A stretch of 64,000 nucleotides of DNA from Butyricicoccus_A sp963620595 (GCA_963620595.1 CAVFAY010000014.1:6498-70497), one strand, 5' to 3'; counted from the first letter of the stretch, positions 8,846-17,888 are shown. The notes: generated by a model from the sequence alone, not told the origin. Made by a program: numbers and translations.

Positions 8846-9701
8846 TGTCGAGTTTCTCATATACCTCATATTCGTCCCAAATGGATTCCAAATGATTAAA
8901 GGTCTCGCTGATCTCCTTCTGCTTGCGCATACCGATAGCCACAATCAGCGCATTGATAACGCTGAGCGGCGCAACCAGAGAGTCAACAAAGGATGCCATA
9001 TCGCTCTTGGCGAGCAGCGTATAGTCTGCGGTCTGGCTCAGCGGAGACAGTTGGCTATCAGTCAGTGCAATGACCGTCGCACCGGATTTTTTGGAGTATT
9101 CCAGTGCTTTGAGTGTGCGCTTGGAATAACGCGGGAAACTGACACCGAGCACGACGTCTCCCTCTCCCACGCGAAGAATCTGCTCGAAAATCTCACTGAC
9201 GCTGTTGGTGTGAATCAGCTTCACATTATCAAACATCAGATTGAAATAGAAGCCAATAAAGCCGGACAGAGATGCTGATGAGCGAACACCGAGAATATAA
9301 ATATTCTTCGCGTGCAAAATAGCTTCTACCGTACTCTGAAAAGAATTGCGGTCGATTTCATCCAATGTCATCCGAATTTTATCAATATCTGAAGACAGTA
9401 CAGAGCGCAGAATATCCTGATCGCCCATTCTGTCACTGGTTACTTCCATACGCTGTACAGCCGTCAGCTTGTTGCGAATCATCTCCTGCAGCGCTTTTTG
9501 CAGCTGCGGATAGCCCGCATAACCTAACTCTGTAGCAAAACGAACAACTGTAGACTCGCTGACACCGACAGTCGAGCCTAGCTTGCTTGCAGTCAAAAAT
9601 GCCGCTTTATCATAGTGTTCAATGATATACTTCGCAATCAAACGCTGTCCCTTGGAAAATGTGGACAGATTGTTCTGTATTTTGTTCATCAAATCGTTCA
9701 T
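8838..9701 (-). CDS. MurR/RpiR-family transcriptional regulator
   Basis: This 287-residue protein has an N-terminal HTH_6 domain (about residues 1-75, with SKLGSTVGVSESTVVRFATELGYAGY) and a SIS sugar-phosphate-binding domain (about 125-255, with ILGVRSSASLSGF and GVSFPRYSKRT). Such regulators sense phosphosugars. No sugar genes are adjacent, so the ligand cannot be inferred. A good promoter lies just upstream at 9750-9778. Confidence 0.93.
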   Translation of the reverse strand: MNDLMNKIQNNLSTFSKGQRLIAKYIIEHYDKAAFLTASKLGSTVGVSESTVVRFATELGYAGYPQLQKALQEMIRNKLTAVQRMEVTSDRMGDQDILRSVLSSDIDKIRMTLDEIDRNSFQSTVEAILHAKNIYILGVRSSASLSGFIGFYFNLMFDNVKLIHTNSVSEIFEQILRVGEGDVVLGVSFPRYSKRTLKALEYSKKSGATVIALTDSQLSPLSQTADYTLLAKSDMASFVDSLVAPLSVINALIVAIGMRKQKEISETFNHLESIWDEYEVYEKLDNE

Positions 9702-9749
9702 AGTTTCTGCCTCTTATATTACATATAGGTTTCACATTTCTATAGTTTT

Positions 9750-9778
9750 ATTGTATCTGCTGATGAACAAAAATGCAA
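9750..9778 (-). promoter_or_regulatory. Promoter of the rpiR-like gene
   Basis: On the minus strand, TTGCAT (9773-9778) and TACAAT (9750-9755) are separated by exactly 17 bases. They lie about 50 bases upstream of the rpiR-like start. Confidence 0.6.
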
Positions 9779-9819
9779 GTGTTTCTCATGCAAACTGCAA
9801 AATTTGCGCAAGAATTCCA

Positions 9820-10554
9820 TCATCGGTCGGTTTTGTTCAAGCCGCTTGCCCAGCGCAGTGCGGCAATCTCTCCTGCTGTCAGTTCGCGCCAGTGCCCTGG
9901 ACGCAGCGATTCCTCCAATTTCAGCGGTCCCATCGCAATGCGGCACAGCCGCAGAACCCTTAAACCGCACTGCGCACACATTTTGCGAATCTGTCGGTTG
10001 CGTCCTTCATGAATCGTGATATGCAGCTCGTGTACTTGATCCTCGCCGGATGTCTCAATCTGTACCTGCGCTGGGCGAATTCGGTATCCATCAATGACCA
10101 TCGGTTTGGACAGCTCTCGGATGCGTGTTTTATCGCCGCGCACGGTCACGGCATAGGTCTTATCCACATGATTGCGCGGATGCGTCAGCGCGGCGAGCAA
10201 TTCGCCGTCATTGGTCATGAGCAGCATTCCTTCCGAATATTGATCCAATCTGCCGACCGGCAGCACGCGTACCGGATAGTTTTTGACCAGCTGTGCTACC
10301 GTCTTTCGATTTTTTTCGTCCGACATCGTTGTGACAACACCTGCCGGTTTGTACAACACAATCGTGTGATAGCTCTCATGTCCGGCAATTCGCTTTCCAT
10401 TGACGCAAATCACATCGGTATCTATGTCCGCGCGATCACCCACCTGCGCTTTTGTACCATTCACTGTCACGGCACCGCTGGCAATGAGCTGCTCTGCCGC
10501 TCGGCGGGAACAAACGCCCGCGCCGGATAAAATTTTCTGTAGTCGTTCCTGCAT
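9820..10554 (-). CDS. rRNA pseudouridine synthase, RsuA/RluB/RluE family
   Basis: This 244-residue enzyme isomerises a uridine in rRNA. An S4 RNA-binding domain occupies residues 1-60 (RLQKILSGAGVCSRRAAEQL). The catalytic aspartate sits in VGRLDQYSEGMLLMTNDG. The C-terminal stretch EGRNRQIRKMCAQCGLRVLRL is typical of RluB. In Firmicutes this gene commonly lies near scpAB, as it does here. The target position cannot be told from sequence alone; RluB is the most likely subtype. Confidence 0.93.
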   Translation of the reverse strand: MQERLQKILSGAGVCSRRAAEQLIASGAVTVNGTKAQVGDRADIDTDVICVNGKRIAGHESYHTIVLYKPAGVVTTMSDEKNRKTVAQLVKNYPVRVLPVGRLDQYSEGMLLMTNDGELLAALTHPRNHVDKTYAVTVRGDKTRIRELSKPMVIDGYRIRPAQVQIETSGEDQVHELHITIHEGRNRQIRKMCAQCGLRVLRLCRIAMGPLKLEESLRPGHWRELTAGEIAALRWASGLNKTDR

Positions 10555-10557
10555 GGT

Positions 10558-11253
10558 TTAATCCTTCCACGGACGTTTGCGTCCCGTCCATCCTTGTTGT
10601 TTCCAATACGTTCCATCCGCATCATCGCTTGGCTTTTTGCAGCGCACCATATGCATCATCGTAAAAAATGCCTTGGTCTTGAGAGAAGGCTGTACCTTGC
10701 CATCCCGCGCTTTGATTTTTTTCGCCAATGCGGTTGTTTTTCGGTCAATGTCCCGTTTTTTCTTCTCGCTCATATGGCCATAGTTAATGGCATACACCGC
10801 TAAGCCATACCGATACACCCTGCCGACACCCCAGAACCATAGACTGTCCGCCATGTCTTTCAGCGTGGATTTCATTCCCGCTCCCGCCGCCGTGGAGATA
10901 CAGACCGCTTGCTTGCGAAACATTGAACGCTCCGGTCTATGTACCATCCAACGCCAACCGTAATGATCTAAAAACGCCTTCATGGAGCCTGTGGCATGGT
11001 ACACATATACCGGACTTGCCAAAATAATGACATCCGCTTCATCCAGCTTTTGTGTAAGCGGCTGCAAAGCTTCCGCATGAGGACAGTATTTTGCATCCCG
11101 CAAGATGCAGTTGGCACATCCCACGCAAAATTCGCCAAAATCTCGCGGCAAAAAGATCTCTATGATCTCTCCATCCAATTTCTCCGCCAGCATTCTGGCA
11201 ACATGGTAGGTTGAGCCCTTATGATTTTGTCCGTAAACGACTGTGATTTTCAT
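10558..11253 (-). CDS. Flavodoxin-like NAD(P)H-dependent oxidoreductase
   Basis: This 231-residue protein has the FMN-binding start MKITVVYGQNHKGSTY and CVGCANCILRDAKYCPH, a cysteine cluster frequent in clostridial iron-sulfur flavodoxin-like proteins. ASPVYVYHATGSMKAFLDHY completes the flavin site. A basic C-terminal tail follows. Substrate unknown. Its start lies inside the 3' end of the upstream D,D-carboxypeptidase gene (35-base overlap). Confidence 0.88.
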   Translation of the reverse strand: MKITVVYGQNHKGSTYHVARMLAEKLDGEIIEIFLPRDFGEFCVGCANCILRDAKYCPHAEALQPLTQKLDEADVIILASPVYVYHATGSMKAFLDHYGWRWMVHRPERSMFRKQAVCISTAAGAGMKSTLKDMADSLWFWGVGRVYRYGLAVYAINYGHMSEKKKRDIDRKTTALAKKIKARDGKVQPSLKTKAFFTMMHMVRCKKPSDDADGTYWKQQGWTGRKRPWKD

Positions 11254-12364
11254 GTATTACCTCTCGTTTTCTCACGGCATCCCACCAATGCCGAAGTTTT
11301 TCTGACAAGCTGGTATCTTCCTGTGCGGTATCTAGTGCAACAGACTGCGCACAAATCAGTGCGGTCTCATCCAACACAACACCGTTGCATACCAATTGCG
11401 CACTTCCACAACTGTCTCCTTTCTTCACCGGCGCATACAAAAACTCTGCACAGGACACTTGTATCTCTGTCCGTTCTTCGTCAAATAATTGTGCCGTCAA
11501 ATCTTTTTGATACACCACCTGCACCTGCCGTTGTTCTCCCGTCTGCACAGGAATGGTCTGCACGGCTTCTCCTGTCTGTGCAGCGGTCTGCGTGTGTATG
11601 GAGGCAAATGCCGCATCCAGCATATGCATATGATCGTTCCAATCATCCCTGTCATGCAGTGTTACGGCAACAACCGTGCGCCCATTTCGTTTTGCCGCAC
11701 TGACCAAACAGCGTCCCGCTGTCAGAGTATAGCCAGTCTTGACGCCGACAGCGTCCGGATACATGCGCAGCAGCTTATTGTGATTGACCATGGTTCGTGT
11801 ACCAGCTGTGTGACTCTTTGTGGCAACAATTTGAGCAAAAATCGAATTTTTCAGTGCAGCTGCTGTCAACTGCGCCAGCTCGTGTGCTGTCGTGTAATGT
11901 GTTTTCCCATCCAACCCGCTGGGATTGTCAAAGTGCGTATTGCTCAACCCCAGCTGCTGTGCTCGTTCGTTCATGCAGCGCACAAATGCTGTTCTTCCGC
12001 CAAGATTTTCTGCAATGCATTCCGCCGCATCATTGCCGGAGCACAGCATCAAACCATACAAGACCTCTTGCAGCGTCAGCTGTTCTCCCTGCTTCAAATA
12101 CATAGACGAACCTTCTATACCCGCACTGGCAGCGGAAACCGTGATAATCTGCTGTAGTTTTCCCGATTCCGCCGCCAATAAGCCCGTCATAATCTTGGTG
12201 GTGCTCGCCATTGGCAGCCGCTGTGTTTCCTGCGCGCCATCCAGTAAGACGCCGGTATCTGCATCCAGCACGGCATATGCCTGCGCGGAATACGCACTTG
12301 CTCGGCTGACACTGAAACACACAGCAAGCAGCAGACAAATCCAGAATTTTGCTTTCACACACAT
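11219..12364 (-). CDS. D-alanyl-D-alanine carboxypeptidase (PBP5/DacF family)
   Basis: This 381-residue secreted penicillin-binding protein trims the terminal D-alanine from peptidoglycan stem peptides. A signal peptide covers residues 1 to about 24 (ends SRASA). The three active-site motifs are present: STTK (S-x-x-K) in LPMASTTKIMTG, SGN in CSGNDAAE, and KTG in GVKTGYT. A beta-rich C-terminal domain follows. The gene sits upstream of the flavodoxin-like gene. Spore-former genomes often carry several such enzymes, so a sporulation-specific role is possible but not shown. Confidence 0.94.
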   Translation of the reverse strand: MCVKAKFWICLLLAVCFSVSRASAYSAQAYAVLDADTGVLLDGAQETQRLPMASTTKIMTGLLAAESGKLQQIITVSAASAGIEGSSMYLKQGEQLTLQEVLYGLMLCSGNDAAECIAENLGGRTAFVRCMNERAQQLGLSNTHFDNPSGLDGKTHYTTAHELAQLTAAALKNSIFAQIVATKSHTAGTRTMVNHNKLLRMYPDAVGVKTGYTLTAGRCLVSAAKRNGRTVVAVTLHDRDDWNDHMHMLDAAFASIHTQTAAQTGEAVQTIPVQTGEQRQVQVVYQKDLTAQLFDEERTEIQVSCAEFLYAPVKKGDSCGSAQLVCNGVVLDETALICAQSVALDTAQEDTSLSEKLRHWWDAVRKREVIHENHSRLRTKS

Positions 12365-12413
12365 TCCCCCTCAGATAGTCATTTTACGGAGTCCTGTGTG
12401 TTTTTATGTCTGA

Positions 12414-12444
12414 ACAAAAAGAGGAGCATGCGGCTCCTCTTTCT
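12414..12444 (-). terminator. Intrinsic terminator after ytfJ
   Basis: AAAGAGGAGC pairs with GCTCCTCTTT around a five-base loop. On the minus strand the stem is followed by a T run. It lies directly after the ytfJ stop and marks the end of the scpA-scpB-DUF2953-ytfJ run. Confidence 0.85.
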
Positions 12445-12450
12445 GTTTGT

Positions 12451-12882
12451 TTATTCTTCTGTCGGAACGACTTCTGTTTCTGTGGCAGCCTCTTCCTTCT
12501 TGCCGCGCTTGCCAAACAAGCTCTGCACGCCGTTAATGGCATCCGGAATCAGCTCAATCAGACGATCCGTGCTGTTATCCGCCGGCATATTGACCGGAAG
12601 AATCCGCGCACTTCCCTCGCTGACAATGAGAAAGGCAACCGGCTGAATGCTGACACCGGCACCACCGCCGCCGCCAAAGCACAGCGGAGCGTCATCTCCA
12701 CTGTTGCGCGATTTAAAATCTGTGCCGCCGGAGCCAAAGCCGAACGTCACCTTAGAAATCGGAATCAGCGTGGTTCCATCATGCGTAACGATGGGATCAC
12801 CGATAATTGTGTTGACATCGACCATAGAACGGATTTTTTCCATTGTCTCCGCCATCAGACCATTTACACCATGTTCTGCCAT
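12451..12882 (-). CDS. ytfJ: Sporulation protein YtfJ (GerW family)
   Basis: This 143-residue protein matches GerW/YtfJ: an N-terminal helix with MAETMEKIRSMVDVNTIIG, then TLIPISKVTFGFGSGGTDF. A glycine-rich GGGGGAGVSIQPVAFLIV follows, with an acidic tail. In Bacillus this protein is needed for normal spore germination through the germinant receptor route. It lies just downstream of a DUF2953 gene, the same pairing as ytfI-ytfJ in Bacillus, and next to scpAB. Confidence 0.92.
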   Translation of the reverse strand: MAEHGVNGLMAETMEKIRSMVDVNTIIGDPIVTHDGTTLIPISKVTFGFGSGGTDFKSRNSGDDAPLCFGGGGGAGVSIQPVAFLIVSEGSARILPVNMPADNSTDRLIELIPDAINGVQSLFGKRGKKEEAATETEVVPTEE

Positions 12883-12909
12883 TTAAAATTCCCTCTTTCT
12901 TTCGGATAG

Positions 12910-13599
12910 TTATGATACTTGTTGCTGAGAAGCCGTTTGATTTTGGCTCCATGCTTTTCGTTCTTCTTTCGTCAGGCGCACTGCCTTCCACAGTGCCCAC
13001 AGCTCCTTGCGCCGCTTCCACAAAATACCCGGATAGCATCGGAGCTGTGTCATCACAGAAATGTCCAATCCCCATATGGTCTTTTGCGCATCAAAATCTG
13101 CATCAATGACAATCTTTGTGTCCTTGAGAACATGTGTCTGCTCCAAATACGGGTAGAGATTGCCGACCACAGCGGAACAGGCACCGAGCAGCCTGCCGGT
13201 ACGCGCCGCATCCACTGTGTGCAGGATTACTGTCACATGCAGCTTTTCCCACACAACAGCACCTGCCAAGTCATAAATCAGCTCTGCAAGCAATTCCAGC
13301 GCGCGATCTATCGGCAATCGCTTCAAATCAAAGCGCGGCGCGGTGGTTTCCTGCTTGTGTTCTTCGCGTTTTTCTTTCTTTTTTTGCTTCTTGGTCGGCT
13401 TTTTTGTTTTCTTCCGTTTGCCGCCAAGCCGGAATACTTTTTTTATCGGGCCGAATCCCAACCGCATCTTGAGCTGTCCATCCGGCATGTCCCGTTTTAT
13501 TTCTATCCGTGCCGGTGCAAACAGGGTAAAGACTGTCAGCGACACGCCAAGAAGTAAGACAACGCACAGGACGATGCCCAGAATGCGGAGTACGATCAT
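12910..13599 (-). CDS. DUF2953 protein (YtfI-like)
   Basis: This 229-residue protein has one N-terminal membrane segment (about residues 3-28), a very lysine-rich linker (about residues 58-85), and the DUF2953 region with LHVTVILHTVDAARTGRLLG and VVGNLYPYLE. Function unknown. The position between scpB (ATGA overlap) and ytfJ matches ytfI of Bacillus, which supports a link to sporulation or germination by context only. Confidence 0.85.
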   Translation of the reverse strand: MIVLRILGIVLCVVLLLGVSLTVFTLFAPARIEIKRDMPDGQLKMRLGFGPIKKVFRLGGKRKKTKKPTKKQKKKEKREEHKQETTAPRFDLKRLPIDRALELLAELIYDLAGAVVWEKLHVTVILHTVDAARTGRLLGACSAVVGNLYPYLEQTHVLKDTKIVIDADFDAQKTIWGLDISVMTQLRCYPGILWKRRKELWALWKAVRLTKEERKAWSQNQTASQQQVS

Positions 13600-14150
13600 G
13601 ATTCAGACTCCTCCTGTTCGGACTCGCGTTTTTCTTCTAATTCCCGCAGCTCCGGTAAATCCGGCAGCTCATCCAAAGAAGAAATGGAAAATGCCCGCAA
13701 AAACGCCGGTGTCGTGCGGTAAATCATCGGTCTGCCCGGCACATCCAGACGGCCGCAGCCCTCTAACAAGCCCTTATCCAATAGATTCAGCACCGTATTG
13801 GAGCTATCCACACCACGCAGCTGTTCAATATAAGCACGGGTAACCGGCTGTCGGTACGCAACAATAGACAATACCTCTAATGCCGCCGCAGACAACGACG
13901 GCGTGCGCCGCACTTCCAGCGCACGGCGAATGGTATCTGCATATTCTGCGCGTGAAACCATCTGATAGCTGTCTTGCAGGCGGATGAGCTGAAAGCCGCG
14001 CTTTTCCGCGTCATAGCTGTCTGACAGCTCCTGCGCCAATTGATGCAGCTGTTCCGTATCAATACCAAGCACCTGCTTGAGTTTTTCTTCATAGACCGGT
14101 TCTCCCGATGCAAATAAAATGCCCTCCAACAGGCAGGACAATTCATTCAT
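13596..14150 (-). CDS. scpB: Segregation and condensation protein B
   Basis: This 184-residue protein is the winged-helix kite subunit of the SMC-ScpAB condensin. It starts with LLEGILFASGEPV and carries the diagnostic AALEVLSIVAYRQPVTRAYIEQ, followed by LLEGCGRLDVPGRPMIYRTT. A short acidic C-terminal tail follows. It overlaps scpA and the DUF2953 gene by four bases on each side, so translation is coupled. Confidence 0.97.
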   Translation of the reverse strand: MNELSCLLEGILFASGEPVYEEKLKQVLGIDTEQLHQLAQELSDSYDAEKRGFQLIRLQDSYQMVSRAEYADTIRRALEVRRTPSLSAAALEVLSIVAYRQPVTRAYIEQLRGVDSSNTVLNLLDKGLLEGCGRLDVPGRPMIYRTTPAFLRAFSISSLDELPDLPELRELEEKRESEQEESES

Positions 14151-14917
14151 GAGATGCGTTCCTCCTGAATTTCTGTATTTGCTTCTTCCCGCTCCTTATC
14201 GGCAAACAGCGTCAGCGTAGGATTTTCTTCCTCGCCGTCAATCTGAATTCGATGTGTCTTTGACAGCTCCAGCACGGCGAGAAAGGTCGCAACAATTTCC
14301 GAACGATTGTGCAGGCCGCGAAACAAGCCCTGAAAATGCAGCTGTTTCTTTTTGCGAAATCGCAGCAAAATCGCTGTGATGCGCGTATGTACAGGCACGG
14401 TCTCATGTCCGACAATGCCGGAAAACGCACTGACCGGCGGCGGCATTTTTTTGCCAATGCGCAACAGCATCCTCTGTGCAGCCTCCGATAGCTTTTCTGG
14501 CGGCAACACGCCCTCAAACGTCTTTTTTCGTTCCAGCGGCTCTGGCGGGCGCGTCAAAATATCGCGTCCTGCATCACTGTGCCGCTTAAAATATGGCTGT
14601 ACCTCACGAATGCGCTGATATTCCAGCAGTTGTTCTACCAGCATCGCACGCGGGTCTTCTTCCTCATCCTCTTCGTTCTTTTCCTTCGGCAGCAGCATCC
14701 GCGATTTGATGAGCATGAGCTGTGCCGCCATAGCGATAAAATCTCCGGCGACTTCCATGTCTGTCGACTGGGCTTCGCGCAGGATTTCCATATACTGTTC
14801 GAGAATCAGCGAAATAGGGATATCATAAATATTGACTTTGTTCTTTGCAATCAAATGCAAGAGCAAATCCAACGGTCCGTCAAAGGCGGACAGATGAAAG
14901 GTGATTTTTTCCGTCAT
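14147..14917 (-). CDS. scpA: Segregation and condensation protein A
   Basis: This 256-residue protein is the kleisin subunit that bridges the SMC heads. The N-terminal motif is FDGPLDLLLHLIAKNKVNIYDI. The segment EYMEILREAQSTDMEVAGDF and the C-terminal winged helix (TFLAVLELSKTHRIQ) agree with the family. Its stop overlaps the start of scpB. The M50 protease gene lies immediately upstream with no gap. Confidence 0.97.
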   Translation of the reverse strand: MTEKITFHLSAFDGPLDLLLHLIAKNKVNIYDIPISLILEQYMEILREAQSTDMEVAGDFIAMAAQLMLIKSRMLLPKEKNEEDEEEDPRAMLVEQLLEYQRIREVQPYFKRHSDAGRDILTRPPEPLERKKTFEGVLPPEKLSEAAQRMLLRIGKKMPPPVSAFSGIVGHETVPVHTRITAILLRFRKKKQLHFQGLFRGLHNRSEIVATFLAVLELSKTHRIQIDGEEENPTLTLFADKEREEANTEIQEERIS

Positions 14918-15553
14918 TTAAAACACCAGCAAAACAATCGCGCTGAGCGCGTGATAAATCAAATTGACAAAGAAATTGATCGGTCTGTCCAACACGCCGA
15001 CAAACAGCAAAACCAGCAGAATAAACTGGATATACTGCTCATACTGCGCGAATTTGTACTCATATTTTGCCGGAAGAAAGGCCAGCAAAATCTTGGATCC
15101 ATCCAGCGGCGGCACCGGAATCAGATTGAATACCCCCAGACCGATGCTCATCACGGCTGTCATGTACAGCATCAGCGCAATGGCAGTTAAAATTGGCGAG
15201 CTGGTCAATCGCAATGGATAATACAAAAACAGTGCAATGAGAGCCAACACAAAATTAGACATCGGACCGGCAAGCGATACCAGTGCGATACCGACGCGGC
15301 GATTTTTAAAATAGCTCGGATTGATCGGTACCGGCTTCGCCCATCCGACATGAAACAGCAGCATACACAGCGTACCAATCGGATCAAGATGATGCAGCGG
15401 ATCAAACGTCAGCCGTCCCGCCTTTTTTGCCGTCGGATCCCCCAGCGCATATGCCGCGAAACCGTGACAAGCCTCATGTACGCTCAGGCAAATCAACAGA
15501 GCCGGAATGCTGACCAAAATTTGAATCAGCGAACTGTGCAAAAAACTTGACAT
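14918..15553 (-). CDS. Site-2 protease family protein (M50B zinc metalloprotease)
   Basis: This 211-residue integral membrane protease has about five hydrophobic segments. The zinc-binding HEACH lies in LLICLSVHEACHGFAAYALG, and the third ligand region is NLIPVPPLDGSKIL. This short subfamily commonly precedes scpA in Firmicutes. Substrate unknown. The start is supported by GGAG six bases upstream. The promoter at 15588-15616 should drive this gene together with scpA, scpB, the DUF2953 gene and ytfJ. Confidence 0.93.
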   Translation of the reverse strand: MSSFLHSSLIQILVSIPALLICLSVHEACHGFAAYALGDPTAKKAGRLTFDPLHHLDPIGTLCMLLFHVGWAKPVPINPSYFKNRRVGIALVSLAGPMSNFVLALIALFLYYPLRLTSSPILTAIALMLYMTAVMSIGLGVFNLIPVPPLDGSKILLAFLPAKYEYKFAQYEQYIQFILLVLLFVGVLDRPINFFVNLIYHALSAIVLLVF

Positions 15554-15587
15554 ATCATACTCCTACAATCATTCAATGTTAGATTAT

Positions 15588-15616
15588 AGTATAGCTGGAA
15601 AACCTATAAATTTCAA
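15588..15616 (-). promoter_or_regulatory. Promoter of the M50-scpAB-ytfIJ operon
   Basis: On the minus strand, TTGAAA (15611-15616) and TATACT (15588-15593) are 17 bases apart, about 35 bases upstream of the M50 protease start. Confidence 0.65.
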
Positions 15617-15649
15617 GCAACTGCGCGGATTTTACAAACTGGACACAGG

Positions 15650-15683
15650 GAAAAGAAAAAGGCGGAGTGTATCACACCACGCC
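15650..15683 (-). terminator. Intrinsic terminator after the HIT gene
   Basis: The minus strand has a stem of GGCG and TGT pairs around ATCAC, with two internal mismatches. It is followed by TTTTTCTTTT. It lies 33 bases beyond the HIT gene stop. Confidence 0.7.
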
Positions 15684-15715
15684 CTTTCCTTTGATAAGGT
15701 TATAACTAAACTTAA

Positions 15716-16150
15716 TTAGTCCTTTACAATATTCAGTTCTGCCTTGAGCTGTGCCATCATCTCAGCGTACTCAGCCTCGGTCAGATGTACCGGATTCGGA
15801 TTGGTGATTTCAAATCCGCCGCCGAACTCAAAACCGCCTTCATACTTCGGTACGATGTGGAAATGCAGGTGCGGCAGTTTGTCACCGAATGCGCCCAGAT
15901 TGATCTTGGTGCAGCCCCACAGCTTCTTTACTGCGCCTGCAACATCTGCGACATCATCCATAAATGCATGACGCTGCTCCGGTGTCAGATCGGAAAGCTC
16001 GGACAGATGCTCGTCTACAGCGACAACGCAACGACCCTTGTGTGCCTGATCCTTGAACAGATACAGTACACCCTCTCTCATCTTGCCAACGCGGAACATA
16101 ATTGCCTTGCGGTTTTCGTTATCCGGATCACAGTAAAAACAACTTGCCAT
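15716..16150 (-). CDS. HIT family nucleotide-binding protein
   Basis: This protein of about 144 residues has the histidine triad HLHFHIVP near residue 105 and opens with MASCFYCDPDNENRKA, where a CxxC pair may bind zinc. HIT proteins hydrolyse or transfer nucleotidyl groups (Ap4A hydrolase or HinT type). I place the start at 16150 because AAGGAG lies eight bases upstream of it. An in-frame ATG eight codons earlier would overlap that site. It is flanked by its own terminator and stands as a single gene. Confidence 0.9.
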   Translation of the reverse strand: MASCFYCDPDNENRKAIMFRVGKMREGVLYLFKDQAHKGRCVVAVDEHLSELSDLTPEQRHAFMDDVADVAGAVKKLWGCTKINLGAFGDKLPHLHFHIVPKYEGGFEFGGGFEITNPNPVHLTEAEYAEMMAQLKAELNIVKD

Positions 16151-16246
16151 TGGAATCGTCTCCTTTTCATTCACAGATCTCTCGTCCTCGCGGACATTGT
16201 TTCCTGTTGTTAGTATACAGCAAATTAGGCAAGATTTCCATAGTTT

Positions 16247-17356
16247 TTAACCAAAAGTTACATAGAAATTTGTCTCCCACGCCGGAACATACGGGTGATG
16301 CCGCATTCCCAGCCGAACATCTGCGCACATATCATGCAGCAGCAGCGGCAACTCGTACAAGTCCTCGCTTCTGTGATATGCAGACAGCGAAATACGCGGG
16401 CGATATTGCTGAATTGTCTGCCGCGCACCCTCCAGCGCCATGCGTTCCGCGCCTTCGACATCTAATTTGAGCAGCGTGCACGGCGCACCGTTTAAGACAT
16501 GATCGACGGATTCTACCGGAATCATAACCGTATGCTTGTCATGCGATACCTCATTCATGACCGGTGTCAGCGCAGAATTGCGCCCTGCCTTGCCGCCAAA
16601 CAACATGTCCCCCGGCTCACTCCATGCGCCGGCATTGACGATGTGAATATGCTCCAGCTGCGCTTGCTCGACATATTTTTTCAGCTTTTTAAAGGTCTTT
16701 TTGTCCGGCTCCAGTGCGGTAATCGAATCATATTTTCCATCGGTATACGACAGCAGTTCCCGAATAGTATCGCCGTTATATGCACCGAGATCGACAAAAT
16801 GCTCGTGCTGTGTCGGCTTGAGATACGTCTCAAACACGCTCTCCCGACTGTCTGTGTAATCGCGCAGCCAATGCAGCTTGCCGCTCAGCTTGAAATTCAC
16901 CGTCGCTGCAAATACTTCGCGGGAACGGTCATCTGCCAGCAGAGCATACGCCTGTTCCAGTTCTTCACTGTGCTTTTGAGCAAACGCCAAATCAAACAGT
17001 TCTCCCTCTGCCACCGGCACATCCGGTGCATATGTCGTGTGTGTTCGATCCAAATCATCAAAGAGCGCCAGCACTTCCGGTCTGCTCGATGCAAAGGCAA
17101 TCACTGCGACAAAATCTCCCAGTTCTTTTTCGAGATCCGAGCGCTTTTTCACGACAAATCCGGCAAAGCTATGTCCGCGCACAAATTCATCCGAGGCAAA
17201 AATACCGGCAATCGGAATGTTTTTCTGTTCGCAAACGCGCAAAATTTTTTCCGCGCCGTCACCCATGCCATACAGGCAAATCGGCCGCGTTTCCTGCTGT
17301 AATACCGTCCACACATCGCGTGTTTCCGTCACAAAAGACGGCAGTCTATCACTCAT
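16247..17356 (-). CDS. FkbM family SAM-dependent methyltransferase
   Basis: This protein of about 369 residues carries an FkbM domain in its C-terminal half: FVDLGAYNGDTIREL (SAM-binding), ALEPDKKTFKKLKKY, LLKLDVEGAERMALEGA, and SAYHRSEDLYELP. The N-terminal 120 residues (CLYGMGDGAEKIL and FASDEFVRGHSFAGF) resemble a PglD-like Rossmann nucleotide-binding module. The likely role is O-methylation of a glycan or secondary metabolite; the substrate is unknown. The start at 17356 overlaps the stop of the upstream ArsC-like gene by four bases; an in-frame ATG nine codons further upstream is less likely. Confidence 0.85.
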   Translation of the reverse strand: MSDRLPSFVTETRDVWTVLQQETRPICLYGMGDGAEKILRVCEQKNIPIAGIFASDEFVRGHSFAGFVVKKRSDLEKELGDFVAVIAFASSRPEVLALFDDLDRTHTTYAPDVPVAEGELFDLAFAQKHSEELEQAYALLADDRSREVFAATVNFKLSGKLHWLRDYTDSRESVFETYLKPTQHEHFVDLGAYNGDTIRELLSYTDGKYDSITALEPDKKTFKKLKKYVEQAQLEHIHIVNAGAWSEPGDMLFGGKAGRNSALTPVMNEVSHDKHTVMIPVESVDHVLNGAPCTLLKLDVEGAERMALEGARQTIQQYRPRISLSAYHRSEDLYELPLLLHDMCADVRLGMRHHPYVPAWETNFYVTFG

Positions 17357-17691
17357 TCCCATGTCTTCCACACATCCGGACAAAAGCCAACAGTCGCCTG
17401 TTTGCCATTGCGCACAATCGGTGTCTTGAGCAGTTTCGGGTTATCCAGCAGCTTTTCCACCTTAGCTTCATCAGAAGCAAGATATGGCAGCATAGCAGCA
17501 TCGGGATCCTTCGCCTTCGGGTCAATCATCGCTTCCAGACCCACCGCGCGGCACACAGAGGTAAACTCGCCCTTGCTCATGCCGTAACGCACGAGATCTA
17601 CCATTTGGTACTTTATCCGGCGCTCCTTGAAGTATCGCTCGGCTTTTTTTGTGTCAAAGCACTTGCTTTTGCCAAATATCTGAATATTCAT
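17353..17691 (-). CDS. ArsC/Spx family protein
   Basis: This 112-residue thioredoxin-fold protein begins MNIQIFGKSKCFDTKKAERYF, with a single cysteine at the ArsC/Spx position rather than a CxxC pair. It contains LLDNPKLLKTPIVRNGKQATVG, which is typical of the family. It is closer to the YffB/ArsC-like group than to Spx because the second cysteine is missing. No arsenic genes are nearby, so arsenate reduction is not supported by context. It is preceded by an AAGGAG site and a promoter at 17721-17749. Confidence 0.85.
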   Translation of the reverse strand: MNIQIFGKSKCFDTKKAERYFKERRIKYQMVDLVRYGMSKGEFTSVCRAVGLEAMIDPKAKDPDAAMLPYLASDEAKVEKLLDNPKLLKTPIVRNGKQATVGFCPDVWKTWE

Positions 17692-17720
17692 TGGAATCTC
17701 CTTTTTCTGTAATTTTTCTT

Positions 17721-17749
17721 ATCTTATCACAGCTTTCCGCAAAAAACAA
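17721..17749 (-). promoter_or_regulatory. Promoter of the ArsC-like/FkbM pair
   Basis: On the minus strand, TTGTTT (17744-17749) and TAAGAT (17721-17726) are separated by 17 bases, about 30 bases upstream of the start codon. Confidence 0.5.
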
Positions 17750-17860
17750 CGCACATTTCGCGAATGCAGGACGGGTAAATTGTCCGTGAATCAAAGACAA
17801 TTGTTTAACTTGATATACAAAAGCCAGTTTCATTTTCCGTATTTTATGTATCCTGTCCAT

Positions 17861-17888
17861 TGTTTTTCTGTCTTTTTGTGATATACTA
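17861..17888 (+). promoter_or_regulatory. Promoter of a candidate small RNA
   Basis: TTGTTT (17861-17866) and TATACT (17883-17888) are separated by 16 bases on the plus strand. No protein start follows within range; the next element is a chain of hairpins ending in a terminator. Confidence 0.5.

Noticed and set aside
17353..17691. Calling the ArsC-like protein an arsenate reductase or Spx
   Set aside because: Only one cysteine is present at the active site and no arsenic or stress genes are nearby.
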